This document shows, piece after piece, positions 17,191-26,181 of a DNA stretch of 64,000 nucleotides. How positions within the stretch are numbered: the first letter of the stretch is position 1; the number at the start of each line of letters is the position of its first letter. Both the position numbers and the translations under genes were made by a program. The DNA is from JADZFO01 sp964512635 (GTDB lineage Bacteria > 4484-113 > JAFGCY01). Where the stretch lies: the NCBI GenBank assembly GCA_964512635.1, contig CAZEJB010000005.1, positions 1-64,000 on the forward strand, given 5' to 3'. The notes below the pieces were generated by a model. The model was not told the DNA's origin. It searched no databases and worked only from the letters and a program-made list of their open reading frames with translations.

Positions 17191-18642
17191 CTACTTGCCC
17201 TGCATCGACCTGGCCAGTTCGCCTTCAGGGTGCCACTGTGGCAGCTTGTCACGCTCCGCCTGCAGATCCACCCAGTCAACCGGCAGCCTCGGGGCCTTGA
17301 GGTCAATCTCGCCAAGCTGCCTGAACTCCGCAGCTGTGTGCTGGTGATTGAACATGATGTCGCTAAAGAGGTCTGCCCGGAAAGCCAGTCCATCAGGAGA
17401 GCCGCGCAGCCAAAGGTGCCAGAGGTAGTGCTCAAGGGGAGGCTGTGGCGGAGCAGCGGGATAGTAAACCCAGTCCCTGGGCGTACTGACAATGTTCCAG
17501 TCTTCAAAATAGCGCTGTTGGAACATGACTGTCTCTCCATAGCCCCTCAGATCCAGCGCCAGCCTGCTCTGGCGTGACAGTGCACTAAGCAGTGCAAGAC
17601 GCTGCTCCGGAGCATACAGCCCTTCGCTCAGAAGACTGAAATACAGGCTTCGTCTGATCATGTTCAGGGCGACAAACTGTGACTTGAACTCGGGGTCTCC
17701 ACGCTGTCCCAGCCGACAGGCCAGACCGTACCAAGCGGCGAGTCCGTCCAGAGCTTCCTGCCCCACCAGCCAGCTTTCAAAACCACTTTCCCACACAGCG
17801 TGGAAGTCATAGATACTGACCGCCGGCCGGGCTGAGTCAATCATCGCACCGCTGAAAACCTTGCTGACGCAGTAGTTAAGAGGTGTGCTGCGCTCCAGTC
17901 TCTTTCTGAAGTAGCTCTCTGGGAAGCAGTCAGGCAGTGCCTGGTCCTGCGCCTGAGCCGCCCTGAGCAGATGCTCCCTGGCAGCCTCGTAGTTTTGGCG
18001 TTCAAGCTCCAGAAAGCACATGGCATAGTCAGGAGCAGCCGCTGCAGGGACTTGCTGCTGCCACAGCCTAAGGGCTGCGGTCCGCTGCGCGTCTCTCTCA
18101 AGGCTGCCTGTTCCCGCGCTCGTTTCAGCGAAGCTCGCAAGCCAGCAGGTCTCCAGAGCTATGAGCGGATGAAGCTGCGGATTGCCGCTGCCTTTGGCAA
18201 GGCCTTGTTGAAGGTACTCCAGGCCACGCCGATGGGCCTCAGCGTCTTCCGACCATTCGTTCGTCGAGGCCGGTCTGCGGCCCTGCTGCAAGGCATTCCA
18301 GTAGCAAAGCTGCCAGTACTCGGGCTTGTCCCCAAACTCCGGCTCCCAGCCTGCGATCAGACTTTCCGGCAGGGCGCAGGGGTATTTGTCGCCGCTGCCA
18401 AACAGGCGCCATGCCTGGCGCCTGACCACAGCTCGAGCAAAACGGTCAAAGAGCTGATCGCCGGTCGGATCGCAGCGCACACAAAGAAAGAACTCCCGGG
18501 CGTAGATTCCCAGCGCAAGGGCCAGCAGCAGGGACCCTGTCCACAGGCCAAGGCGCAGCAGTCTTGCAGCAAGTGAAGCAGACTTGCCGCCTGTGAGCAA
18601 CACAAACCTGGGCCGAGGAGCCAGCGGACCTGAAGTGTTCAA
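17191..18642 (-). CDS. Membrane-anchored helical (TPR-like) protein of unknown function
   Basis: Protein of 483 residues with one transmembrane segment near the N-terminus (about 31-47, after a basic cytoplasmic stretch). A long exported, alpha-helical region contains many Trp, Tyr and Leu positions spaced as in TPR/Sel1-like helical repeats (for example RGLEYLQQGLAKGSGNPQLHP and YAMCFLELERQNYEAAREHLLRAAQAQ). I cannot assign a family. It sits between the DUF4340/GldG operon upstream and a membrane protein downstream, all on the minus strand; a link to that operon is possible but unproven. Confidence 0.6.
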   Translation of the reverse strand: MNTSGPLAPRPRFVLLTGGKSASLAARLLRLGLWTGSLLLALALGIYAREFFLCVRCDPTGDQLFDRFARAVVRRQAWRLFGSGDKYPCALPESLIAGWEPEFGDKPEYWQLCYWNALQQGRRPASTNEWSEDAEAHRRGLEYLQQGLAKGSGNPQLHPLIALETCWLASFAETSAGTGSLERDAQRTAALRLWQQQVPAAAAPDYAMCFLELERQNYEAAREHLLRAAQAQDQALPDCFPESYFRKRLERSTPLNYCVSKVFSGAMIDSARPAVSIYDFHAVWESGFESWLVGQEALDGLAAWYGLACRLGQRGDPEFKSQFVALNMIRRSLYFSLLSEGLYAPEQRLALLSALSRQSRLALDLRGYGETVMFQQRYFEDWNIVSTPRDWVYYPAAPPQPPLEHYLWHLWLRGSPDGLAFRADLFSDIMFNHQHTAAEFRQLGEIDLKAPRLPVDWVDLQAERDKLPQWHPEGELARSMQGK

Positions 18643-18702
18643 GGCCTGTCCCGAGCCACACTTTGTGGCTACAAGAGCTTAGCACCGCAAAGCTCAGCGC
18701 TG

Positions 18703-19890
18703 CTACTTGCCGGGCTGCACATCCTCGTCCGCGGCATCCTCGGCCTTAGCCTCAGCGCCAGCGGCCTTGCCGCCGCCGGCCTTGGCGTCTTCGACCGCCT
18801 TGGCCGCGTCTTCGACTTCCTTGGCGGTGTCGTCGAACTTGAGCTCCTCCCACTTCAGGTCTTCCAGATAGAAGCTGAGCGGATAGGTCGCCACGCGATA
18901 GGTCAGGCCGCTGCCGTCCTTCGCCGCGCGGCTGGAGGTGCGCTCGGGGCCCAGCGTGATGGAATAGGTCCCGCCGGGAGTGGTAACCTCGATCGCCGGG
19001 CTGGCATCGGCCGCGAAGGCCGTATCCGCCGGGGTCGGGTTGTCCACATATTCGTTGACCTGCAGCTCGGAGAACTTCTGGATCAGGTCCTTGACCGCGT
19101 TCTGGTTGGCGTTCTTGCCATCAAGCTGCCAGAACTCCCCGCTCTTGCTGAAGCTCAGCGTTTCAGCCGGCCAGCTCTCCTGGATAAAGCCGTTCGCATC
19201 CTTGGGCGGCTCAGAGGCCTTGCCATCCGCGGCCGGGGGCGCCGCTGCCTTGACCGGCGGGCGGCGCAGCTTGATGGCGGTGGCCAGCGCCGGGTCAAAG
19301 GCCCAGGGCTTCATCGTGCGATAGTCGTCGAAGGAAAAGGCGATGAGCTGCTTGATGTTGACGCCGCTGCGATAGACCTCCTTGCTCTCGCCCTTGGCAT
19401 CCACCGTGCGGACGAAGCTGGCCTTAAAGCCCTCGGCGGCCTTACCCACGAGCAGGGTCGCGGCCGGCTCGCTGCCGCCGGCAAAGACCTTCAGCAGGAT
19501 CGCTTTTTCCGGCGTGACTTCCAGCTCTTCATACTTTTCCGGGCTGGAGGTGGCCACGCCTTCACTGCGGGCGCCGGGAAGCTGGTCCAGGATCGGCGTG
19601 ACGCGGTCCATGTTGGCCTGGTAGCGCTTGTCCCCGCGCACGACCCACCACTTGTCCTGTTCGCGGGTCAGCGTGAAGGCCTCGCCGTCCAGCGGCTTGA
19701 TCTCAATCGAGCTGACCGCATCGGTATCGGCGTCGACCAGGGTGATGCGGGCCGGGTCCTTGGCGCTCTTCTCGGCGTCCGTCGGCTTGAACCAGCCGAA
19801 GGGGTCGGCCACGCCAATGGCGACGATGACCAGGACGACCAGGATGCCCAGAAGTCCAAGGTTGCGCTTGCTTGCCTGCTTGCTAGCCAT
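18703..19890 (-). CDS. DUF4340 domain protein of Gld-type transport locus
   Basis: Protein of 395 residues with an N-terminal transmembrane helix (about 11-30) and a periplasmic DUF4340 region. It includes the repeated motif of this family, WWVVRGDKRYQANMDRVTPILDQL and later FWQLDGKNANQNAVKDLIQKFSELQV. The C-terminal tail is low-complexity, Ala/Glu/Lys-rich. DUF4340 genes typically follow gldG-like genes, as here (45 bp downstream). Together with the ABC genes upstream it likely forms a membrane complex; substrate and role are unknown. Last gene of the operon. Confidence 0.85.
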   Translation of the reverse strand: MASKQASKRNLGLLGILVVLVIVAIGVADPFGWFKPTDAEKSAKDPARITLVDADTDAVSSIEIKPLDGEAFTLTREQDKWWVVRGDKRYQANMDRVTPILDQLPGARSEGVATSSPEKYEELEVTPEKAILLKVFAGGSEPAATLLVGKAAEGFKASFVRTVDAKGESKEVYRSGVNIKQLIAFSFDDYRTMKPWAFDPALATAIKLRRPPVKAAAPPAADGKASEPPKDANGFIQESWPAETLSFSKSGEFWQLDGKNANQNAVKDLIQKFSELQVNEYVDNPTPADTAFAADASPAIEVTTPGGTYSITLGPERTSSRAAKDGSGLTYRVATYPLSFYLEDLKWEELKFDDTAKEVEDAAKAVEDAKAGGGKAAGAEAKAEDAADEDVQPGK

Positions 19891-19935
19891 GTCTCAAATC
19901 CCCAAAATTCTCGTAGTTCGCGTAGATCCCGCAGC

Positions 19936-21597
19936 CTATTCGGCGTAGCGGGCCTGGATCGCCTTGCGGCCCTGGTTGCGCAGCCACCAAAGCAGCAGGC
20001 CAAAGAGGCACAGCAGCAGCGGCAGGCCCAGCACGAGAGACCAGCGGATGAACTGCTGCTGGGACTCGTTGAGCGTCTTAAGCGGACGAGCCACCACCGG
20101 CGCGCTGCGGATGCCGGCCAGCTGGTCGCCAAGGGCCAGCATGTCGGCCATGTTCGCCGCGAAGAGGCGGTTGACCGGGTACTGCTGCATGAAGTCGTCG
20201 CTGATCATCTTGGCCGATGAAACGACGATCAGGCGGCCCGCGCCATTGCCTTCCTTAAGCTGGTTGGCCGGGTTGAACAGCGGGGCGCCGCTGTCATCCG
20301 TGGCGCTCGGCACGTTGAAGTTGTCCTTGGAACCGTCAAAGGCGCTCTTGAATGTACCGGTGGCCATATAGCCCACCACGAAACGGCCCTTTTCAGTGGA
20401 GGTGGTCAGCTTGAACTTCCAGTCCTGCTGCGGGTCGAGGTCGAAGGGGCTGTCCAGCAGGAAGGCCTGGCCGGAGGTCTCGAAAAGCTTGGTCAGCTTG
20501 ACGCCGCCAAGATCGTCCTTGGCCACCAGCGGGCAGCTCCAGGGCACCACCAGATCGGTCAGCGGCGCGATCGGTCCGACCTCACCGTTGAGGCCCTGGG
20601 GCCCGATCTTGGGCCACAGCAGATAAGGCTGCTGGAGGGTGAAGATGCCGGCGCGGAAAGATGCGTTGGCGCAGGCCTGGTCGGCGATCAGCTTCTTGTT
20701 CAGGGTGATGCCGTACTTCTCCAGCTGGTCTTCAATGGTCGGCAGGGCCGGGAAGGCCTGGCCCAGTCCGCCCATCTGGCCGCCGGTCTCCATCATCGGA
20801 TCGATCATCAGCAGGACCTGGCCGCCGCCCATGATGAACTGATCCAGGCTGTACTTCATCGTGTCGCTCATGCCAAAGGCGCCGGCGATGATCACGGCCT
20901 TGAGACCGTCGGGCAGCTTCTTGTCCGTCTGCGGATCGATGTTGACCAATTCATAGAGGCCGTCGGTACCGCCGAGGATCTGGCCCAGGGCGTTGTACTG
21001 CGGCTCGTTGCCCTGGCCCTGCTGGCCGATGACCAGCGGACCCTTGAAGAAACCGATCTTGGGCTTCTCGCCCATGGAGAACTTGACCAGGCGGCTGGTG
21101 ATGTCGTACTCCAGCGTGGTCGGGTCGACGATCTGCGGGATCGGCTCGCTCTTGTCGACGAAGTTCATCACCAGGCCGAAGAATATCTTCTTGACCGTCA
21201 GCTGGCTGCCCTTGTCGATAACCTGCAGCTGCAGCTCCTGGACACCCAGGCTGGCCGCGCGCTCCTTTTCCTTCTCGTCGTCGCCGGGGTCGGTGTAGTG
21301 CACCTTGATCTTGCCGCCGCCATAGCGCGCGTATTCGTCAAGTTTGTTGCGCACTTCCGAGGCCATGGTCACCACCTGCGGGGGCAGGTCGCGGCTCATG
21401 AAGACCTCAACGTCCACGGTGTCGTCCAGGCTGTGCAGCACGTCCTTGGTGGCCTTGCTGATGGTGTACTGCTTCTTCTCGGTCAGGTCCATGCGCCAGA
21501 AGAAGCGGTAGCCCAGGAAGGAGACCACGGCCAGGATCAGGACGATGATGATCAGTTCGGTAAGGTTGCCGCCCTGGCGGCTAAGCTTGTTGTTCAT
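19936..21597 (-). CDS. GldG-like ABC transporter auxiliary protein
   Basis: Protein of 553 residues: an N-terminal transmembrane helix (about 14-33), a large periplasmic domain of the ABC_transp_aux (GldG) type beginning RMDLTEKKQYTISKATKDVLHSLDD, and a C-terminal transmembrane helix with the basic tail RNQGRKAIQARYAE. GldG-like proteins pair with a GldA ATPase and GldF permease; in Bacteroidetes they support gliding, elsewhere their task is unclear. It starts 9 bp after the permease stop codon in a tight operon. Confidence 0.9.
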   Translation of the reverse strand: MNNKLSRQGGNLTELIIIVLILAVVSFLGYRFFWRMDLTEKKQYTISKATKDVLHSLDDTVDVEVFMSRDLPPQVVTMASEVRNKLDEYARYGGGKIKVHYTDPGDDEKEKERAASLGVQELQLQVIDKGSQLTVKKIFFGLVMNFVDKSEPIPQIVDPTTLEYDITSRLVKFSMGEKPKIGFFKGPLVIGQQGQGNEPQYNALGQILGGTDGLYELVNIDPQTDKKLPDGLKAVIIAGAFGMSDTMKYSLDQFIMGGGQVLLMIDPMMETGGQMGGLGQAFPALPTIEDQLEKYGITLNKKLIADQACANASFRAGIFTLQQPYLLWPKIGPQGLNGEVGPIAPLTDLVVPWSCPLVAKDDLGGVKLTKLFETSGQAFLLDSPFDLDPQQDWKFKLTTSTEKGRFVVGYMATGTFKSAFDGSKDNFNVPSATDDSGAPLFNPANQLKEGNGAGRLIVVSSAKMISDDFMQQYPVNRLFAANMADMLALGDQLAGIRSAPVVARPLKTLNESQQQFIRWSLVLGLPLLLCLFGLLLWWLRNQGRKAIQARYAE

Positions 21598-21606
21598 TGC
21601 CGCCTC

Positions 21607-22338
21607 CTAAGCCCAGCGGCGGCTTTCAACCGCCCGGGTGGTGAGATAAAGGAACAGCCAGATCACTGACAGGTAGTACAAAAGGTCGCGAGTGTCGATC
21701 ACGCCGCGCTGCATGCTGCCATAGTGCTGGCGCAGGCCGATGTACTCCAGGGCCGGCACCAGCCAGGAAGCCCCCTTGCCGATGAAGAGCGTCACCATCG
21801 ACTCGCCGATGATGATCAGTCCGAAGATCACCGCGATCGACAGGATAAAGGCGATGATCTGGTTGCGGGTGAAAGAGCTGATCCAGCCGCCGATCGCCAG
21901 GAAGGCGCTGCCGAGAAGGAAGGCGCCAAGGTAGTTGGCGAAGACCACGCCGCTGTCCAGACCATTCTGGCTCAGCGCCCCGACCGTCAGGGTCAGGGGC
22001 ACGGTCAGCACCAGGATCACAGCCAGCAGCGAGACGGTGGACAGATACTTGCCCAGCACGACCTCGCGCTCGGTGACCGGCTGGGTCATCAGAAGTTCGA
22101 TGGTACCGCTGGCCTGTTCCTCGGCCCACTGGCGCATGGTCAGCGCCGGCAGCAGGAAGAGGAAGAACCAGGGGATCAGGCCAAAGAGCTGGCCCATTGA
22201 GGCATCGTTGACGATGAAGAAGCCCTTCATGAAGAGCCAGGTCGCGATCACCAGGAAGACACAGATCACGATGTAGGCCACCGGCGAAAACCAGAACTGG
22301 CGGAACTCGCGGCGCCAGACGGCGCTGATCTTATTCAT
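21607..22338 (-). CDS. ABC transporter permease, GldF-like
   Basis: Membrane-spanning subunit of an ABC-2 type exporter, 243 residues, six hydrophobic segments. It has the family segment MRQWAEEQASGTIELLMTQPV, in which EE-x-GT-x-E-x-L marks the coupling region. The ATG at 22338 overlaps the end of the ATPase gene by 8 bp (GATGAATAAG), so translation is coupled. A longer frame starting at 22434 lies wholly inside the ATPase gene and is rejected. Confidence 0.92.
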   Translation of the reverse strand: MNKISAVWRREFRQFWFSPVAYIVICVFLVIATWLFMKGFFIVNDASMGQLFGLIPWFFLFLLPALTMRQWAEEQASGTIELLMTQPVTEREVVLGKYLSTVSLLAVILVLTVPLTLTVGALSQNGLDSGVVFANYLGAFLLGSAFLAIGGWISSFTRNQIIAFILSIAVIFGLIIIGESMVTLFIGKGASWLVPALEYIGLRQHYGSMQRGVIDTRDLLYYLSVIWLFLYLTTRAVESRRWA

Positions 22339-23374
22339 CGCCTGCCTCCTTGGCGCTGGCCTCAGCGGCGCTGTCCGCAGTCGGCTGGGCCGCTGCGGGG
22401 GTCTCGTCGCCCTGGGACACGCCGTGCAGGGCATCCCCGCTGGCGCTCTGGCCGGTGAGCTGCAGGAAGATGTTCTCCAGGGTGGTGGCGGTCTTGTTCA
22501 GCTCCAGCAGCTTGGCGCCCTGGCTGACGGCCAGGTCAAATAGCCGCTCGCTGAGGTCCGCCCCGCGCTCGGCCTTGAGCCTGAAGCGCGCTCCTCCGTC
22601 TTCGGAGAGCAGGCTGACATCGCTGACCCTGGGCAGGCGGCCCAGCGCGCTTTGCAGCTCGCCGGAGCTCTTGCCCTTGAAGGTCACGGTGTACTGCTCG
22701 CCGCCGGTGGCCATCGAGAGCAGCTCGCCCGGCGTTCCCTCGCCGACCAGCTTGCCCTGGCTGATGATCAGGATGCGGTCGCAGATGTTCTGGGCCTCGG
22801 GCAGGATGTGCGTCGACAGCAGGATCGCCTTTTCCTTCGATATCTCGCGAATCAAGGCGCGGATCTCAACGATCTGCGCCGGGTCAAGGCCGCTGGTCGG
22901 CTCGTCCAGCACCAGCACGGGCGGGTCGGAGACCATCGCCTGGGCCAGGCCGACGCGCTGGCGGTAACCCTTCGAGAGCTCGCCGATGTCCTTGTGGGCC
23001 ATCCGGCTGAGGTCGCAGATATCGACCAGTTCGTCGATGCGGGTCTTGCGCCGCTCGGCCGGGACGCCGTGGATGCGGCCCATAAAGTCCAGATAGTCCA
23101 GCACGCCCATGTCTTCATACAGCGGCGTGCTTTCCGGCAGGTAGCCGACCCTGGCCCGCGCGGCGATCGGGGCTTCGAGGATGTCGTTGCCGTCGATGCT
23201 GACCGTGCCGCGGTCCGGCGCCAGATAGCCGGTGATGACCTTCATGGAGGTCGATTTCCCGGCGCCGTTTGGCCCCAGGAAGCCGACGATCTCGCCACGG
23301 TGTACCTCGAAGCTGACGTTATCAACCGCCAGCGTCGGGCCGTAGCTCTTGCTGATGCCCTTTACCTCTATCAT
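22331..23374 (-). CDS. ABC transporter ATP-binding protein, GldA-like
   Basis: ATPase subunit of the ABC-2 system, 347 residues. Walker A GPNGAGKST is at 34-42, the signature LSKGYRQRVGLAQAM and Walker B VLVLDEPTSGLD follow, and the switch His is in LSTHILPEA. After about residue 215 comes a DUF4162-like regulatory domain and an acidic, Ala-rich tail. First gene of the four-gene minus-strand operon (ATPase, permease, GldG-like, DUF4340). Confidence 0.95.
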   Translation of the reverse strand: MIEVKGISKSYGPTLAVDNVSFEVHRGEIVGFLGPNGAGKSTSMKVITGYLAPDRGTVSIDGNDILEAPIAARARVGYLPESTPLYEDMGVLDYLDFMGRIHGVPAERRKTRIDELVDICDLSRMAHKDIGELSKGYRQRVGLAQAMVSDPPVLVLDEPTSGLDPAQIVEIRALIREISKEKAILLSTHILPEAQNICDRILIISQGKLVGEGTPGELLSMATGGEQYTVTFKGKSSGELQSALGRLPRVSDVSLLSEDGGARFRLKAERGADLSERLFDLAVSQGAKLLELNKTATTLENIFLQLTGQSASGDALHGVSQGDETPAAAQPTADSAAEASAKEAGDE

Positions 23375-23577
23375 CCCTGTCCCTAACGGGTGAACTTACC
23401 TTACTGCCAGAACTAGCATACCCAGCCGGCCGCGCAGGCCTAACCGGGCAGGCAATGGATGAAGCCGCTGCATGAATCAACACTGGGCCGGGGCTTCTGA
23501 CGGCGTCAAGACGTGGAAGAATAGCAAATGTTCGGAAACTCGGGCTAAATCTGGCGCGGGTGTTTAACATCGCATTC

Positions 23578-24762
23578 TCAGTGGGGGCTGGGGTACGCCT
23601 CTGTACCTTCCCCCAGGATATCCAGATAAGCTAGATAGTGATATCGACGGTCACGCTTTCCTCCGGTGGACTCGATCACAATCCCCAGCCGCGCCAATTG
23701 TGTGAGAGCCCGGGCGGCGGTCGGCCCGCTTAGGCCAGAGCCGCGCGCAAGTTCTGGAATGCTAGTGATTGGATGTCTCTGCAGTTGGCGCAATGCGCCA
23801 AGGACGGACACAAATTGACGCCCTTCTATCTTGCTTCTGACCAGCTCTGCGTCCGCCAGCGCCTGGTCTTGAAGACGTTGGGCAGTGTGCAATCCCTGAA
23901 GAGACACCTGCTCAACTGCCCTTAAGAAGAAGCGCAGCCAGTCTTCCCAGTTGCCCTGTACTCTCACGCTTTGCAGTAGTTGGTAGTATTCATCCCGGTG
24001 AGTCTTGAAGTACAGGCTGAGGTACAGAATTGGATGCTTGAGTGTCGCCTCACTGATCATTATCAGGGTGATCAACAGGCGACCGACCCGCCCGTTACCG
24101 TCCAGAAAGGGATGGATTGTTTCAAACTGGACATGTGCCAAAGCTGCCTTGATTAAGGGCGATGTGGCTTCCGGTATTCCCTGCAGAAAGTCCTCGAGCT
24201 CGCCAAGTACACGCATCAACTCTTGAGGTGGCGGGGGAACGTATACGGCTGTGCCGGGCCGAGTGCCGCCGATCCAGTTTTGCGTTCTTCGAAAATTGCC
24301 TGGGTCCATTTCGCCGCCTCGCTTGAGCCCTCGCATCAATTCGCCATGAACCTCGCGAATCAGCCTCAGGGACAAAGGCAGCTCGGCCAGCCGTCGGATC
24401 CCATACTGGATGGCATTGATGTAGTTGATCACCTCTGCCAGGTCTTCCCGCGGTGCAGGCGGATTGGACTCATTTTCATAGGCCAGGATCTCCGCTAATG
24501 ATGATTGGGTGCCTTCGATCTGGCTTGAAAGCAGCGCCTCTTTTCGAATGTAGAAATAGAGAAACAACTCTGTCTCAGGAAAGCGAGAATCTGAGGCAAG
24601 CGCGTCAAGCCGTCCCAGAGCTCCGGCAGCGCGTTCAAGCAGTTCCAAGTCGATGGAGGCAAACTGCAACGGTGGCACAGGTGGCAAGGCGAGTGGCACA
24701 AATGCCTCGACGGTTTCTTCCAGATAACTGGTGCTTATGTATCTCCCGGTGACACGTTGCAT
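23578..24762 (-). CDS. Fic-domain AMP transferase with winged-helix C-terminus
   Basis: Fic enzyme that transfers AMP (or another nucleotide part) to protein hydroxyls, 394 residues. The catalytic motif HPFLDGNGRVGR is at 217-228, complete with His, Asp, Asn and Arg. An inhibitory-helix motif, S-x3-E-G (SSQIEG at 79-84), lies upstream, marking a class II Fic autoinhibited in cis. The C-terminus (about 320-385) is a winged helix (ITSIPELARGSGLSGPTAARALTQLARLG) that could bind DNA. GGAGG lies 5 nt before the ATG. A long palindrome upstream suggests autoregulation. AT-richer than its neighbours. Stand-alone regulator or toxin-like role is inference. Confidence 0.92.
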   Translation of the reverse strand: MQRVTGRYISTSYLEETVEAFVPLALPPVPPLQFASIDLELLERAAGALGRLDALASDSRFPETELFLYFYIRKEALLSSQIEGTQSSLAEILAYENESNPPAPREDLAEVINYINAIQYGIRRLAELPLSLRLIREVHGELMRGLKRGGEMDPGNFRRTQNWIGGTRPGTAVYVPPPPQELMRVLGELEDFLQGIPEATSPLIKAALAHVQFETIHPFLDGNGRVGRLLITLIMISEATLKHPILYLSLYFKTHRDEYYQLLQSVRVQGNWEDWLRFFLRAVEQVSLQGLHTAQRLQDQALADAELVRSKIEGRQFVSVLGALRQLQRHPITSIPELARGSGLSGPTAARALTQLARLGIVIESTGGKRDRRYHYLAYLDILGEGTEAYPSPH

Positions 24763-24776
24763 ATCGCCTCCGCAGT

Positions 24777-24807
24777 CTACGAAAATTAGATGCGCTAGTT
24801 TTCGTAG
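24777..24807. promoter_or_regulatory. Palindromic operator upstream of fic
   Basis: Arms CTACGAAAA (24777-24785) and TTTTCGTAG (24799-24807) are perfect inverted repeats; extending them to 13 bp gives one mismatch. A further half-site GCGAAAACTA lies near 24891. The site starts 15 bp upstream of the Fic start codon. The Fic protein's winged-helix C-terminus is the obvious candidate binder. The 179-bp spacer is AT-rich and holds no gene. Confidence 0.65.
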
Positions 24808-24941
24808 AATCTGATTTTACGAAAGCCGCGTTCGTTTTTCAAGGACTTACAAAAAATAAGGGCTCTATTTTTGGTAAGCAGTCAATCTGCGAAAACTAAG
24901 TTCGTAACTTTGAAATCCGGACGCGCTACAATCACGCCCCC

Positions 24942-25412
24942 ATGAGCACACGCGCGCTTCTTCTGTCCGAGCTGGAATGGATCAGCGGCAACTGCCAGCG
25001 CCTGATCCGCATGATCAAGCCCGAGCACTTCGGCTGGCGGCCCTTCGAGTCCATGCGCTCGCTGCACGAGCTGGCCAACCATCTGGCCCAGGTGCCGGCC
25101 ATCGACCTGCTGATCCTGCGCGGCGCGGCGGAAGAGGAAGTCCAGAAGGCCGAACAGAGCTGGATGCGCGACGACCCGGGCGCCATCGCCGAAGCCCTGC
25201 GCCAGGGCACCCTGGCGCTGCGGGAGTACATCGACAAGCTGACCCTGGACCAGTTTGAGAACGAGAGCGGCACGGCCTTCTATGGCCGCACCCAGACTAA
25301 CGCCAAATGGCTGCTGGAGGTGTCGACGCACCTTTACCACCACCGCGCCCAGCTCTTCATGTACCTCAAGCTCAATGGCTACCCGGTGAACACGCGCTCG
25401 TTGTACGAGTAA
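24942..25412 (+). CDS. DinB-family protein
   Basis: Small four-helix protein of 156 residues of the DinB/YfiT-like group, which use three His to bind a metal and often act as thiol-dependent transferases. The conserved SMRSLHELANHLAQVPA segment supplies the first His ligands and STHLYHHRAQLFMYL the C-terminal ones. The ATG at 24942 has no strong ribosome binding site; TACAAT nearby may be a -10. Substrate unknown. Stand-alone gene. Confidence 0.8.
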   Translation: MSTRALLLSELEWISGNCQRLIRMIKPEHFGWRPFESMRSLHELANHLAQVPAIDLLILRGAAEEEVQKAEQSWMRDDPGAIAEALRQGTLALREYIDKLTLDQFENESGTAFYGRTQTNAKWLLEVSTHLYHHRAQLFMYLKLNGYPVNTRSLYE

Positions 25413-25469
25413 AGCGCGGCACGGGTGGTTTGCTCTGCTATTGTGAAAGACGGCCGGCAGGATTCCGAT

Positions 25470-26091
25470 CCAACAGGAGACACTGAGACACAGAGAGCTG
25501 TGAGGGGATCGAGCAATCGACATTGAAGGTCAATATTCCCGGCATCTGAATTACTTCAGGTCTGATAACAGAGGCATTGCCCAGGTAACAAACTGTTGTC
25601 TCTCATGCTGGAGCCTAAAAGGAGCAGCGCCAATGGATGCAAAAGTCCCTGTGGCAGATGACTTGCTGACCAAGTTGATTATTGGGGCGGCAATACAAGT
25701 ACATCGAGAACTCGGCCCCGGACTGCTTGAATCAGCATATCAGCAATGCATGGAGATAGAACTGAGCTACCAGGGAATCAAGTTTGAGACCCAGGTCCCT
25801 CTGGATGTCAGCTATCGGGGCGTGCTCATCGGTGCTGCTTACAAACTGGATCTGTTAGTTGAAGGGCAGGTTGTGGTTGAACTCAAGGCAGTGGAGAAAA
25901 TTCAACCTGTTCACCTCGCCCAGCTCCTGACATACCTGAAGCTTAAGAAACTCTCCCGCGGGCTCCTGATCAATTTCCACGAAGCTACACTCAAAGATGG
26001 CTTGCGCAGGGTTTCGCTCTAGGCAGTAATGTCGCAACAGTCAAACGCTTGCTGCCCTCATTAATCTCTGTGACTCAGTGCCTCCTGTTGG
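25470..26091. mobile_element. Possible element: GxxExxY gene between inverted repeats
   Basis: A 27-bp sequence at 25470-25496 (begins CCAACAGGAG, ends CACAGAGA) is repeated in inverted orientation at 26065-26091 with two mismatches. They enclose 568 bp that hold one gene, a PD-(D/E)XK-like GxxExxY protein. A gene-less pair of the same repeats lies at 30163-30302. No target-site duplication is obvious. Mobility is inference. Confidence 0.5.
25633..26022 (+). CDS. GxxExxY protein (PD-(D/E)XK nuclease-like)
   Basis: Small protein of 129 residues of the GxxExxY family. The name motif is GLLESAY at 30-36. A PD-(D/E)XK-like active site is visible: D73 (YKLDLLV), E83 and K85 (VVVELKA), then Q97 (AQLLTYLK). 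These proteins are related to restriction-type nucleases, but no function is established. AGGAG precedes the ATG. The gene is AT-richer than its neighbours and sits inside a pair of 27-bp inverted repeats, so it may travel with them. Confidence 0.85.
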   Translation: MDAKVPVADDLLTKLIIGAAIQVHRELGPGLLESAYQQCMEIELSYQGIKFETQVPLDVSYRGVLIGAAYKLDLLVEGQVVVELKAVEKIQPVHLAQLLTYLKLKKLSRGLLINFHEATLKDGLRRVSL

Positions 26092-26181
26092 TCTTGATCC
26101 CCTGTCAGCCTTGACCTTCAACATAGCGAACTGCTGTCGCGCCCAGCGCGTCCCATCCCCATCGTCTACACTAGGCCCAGC

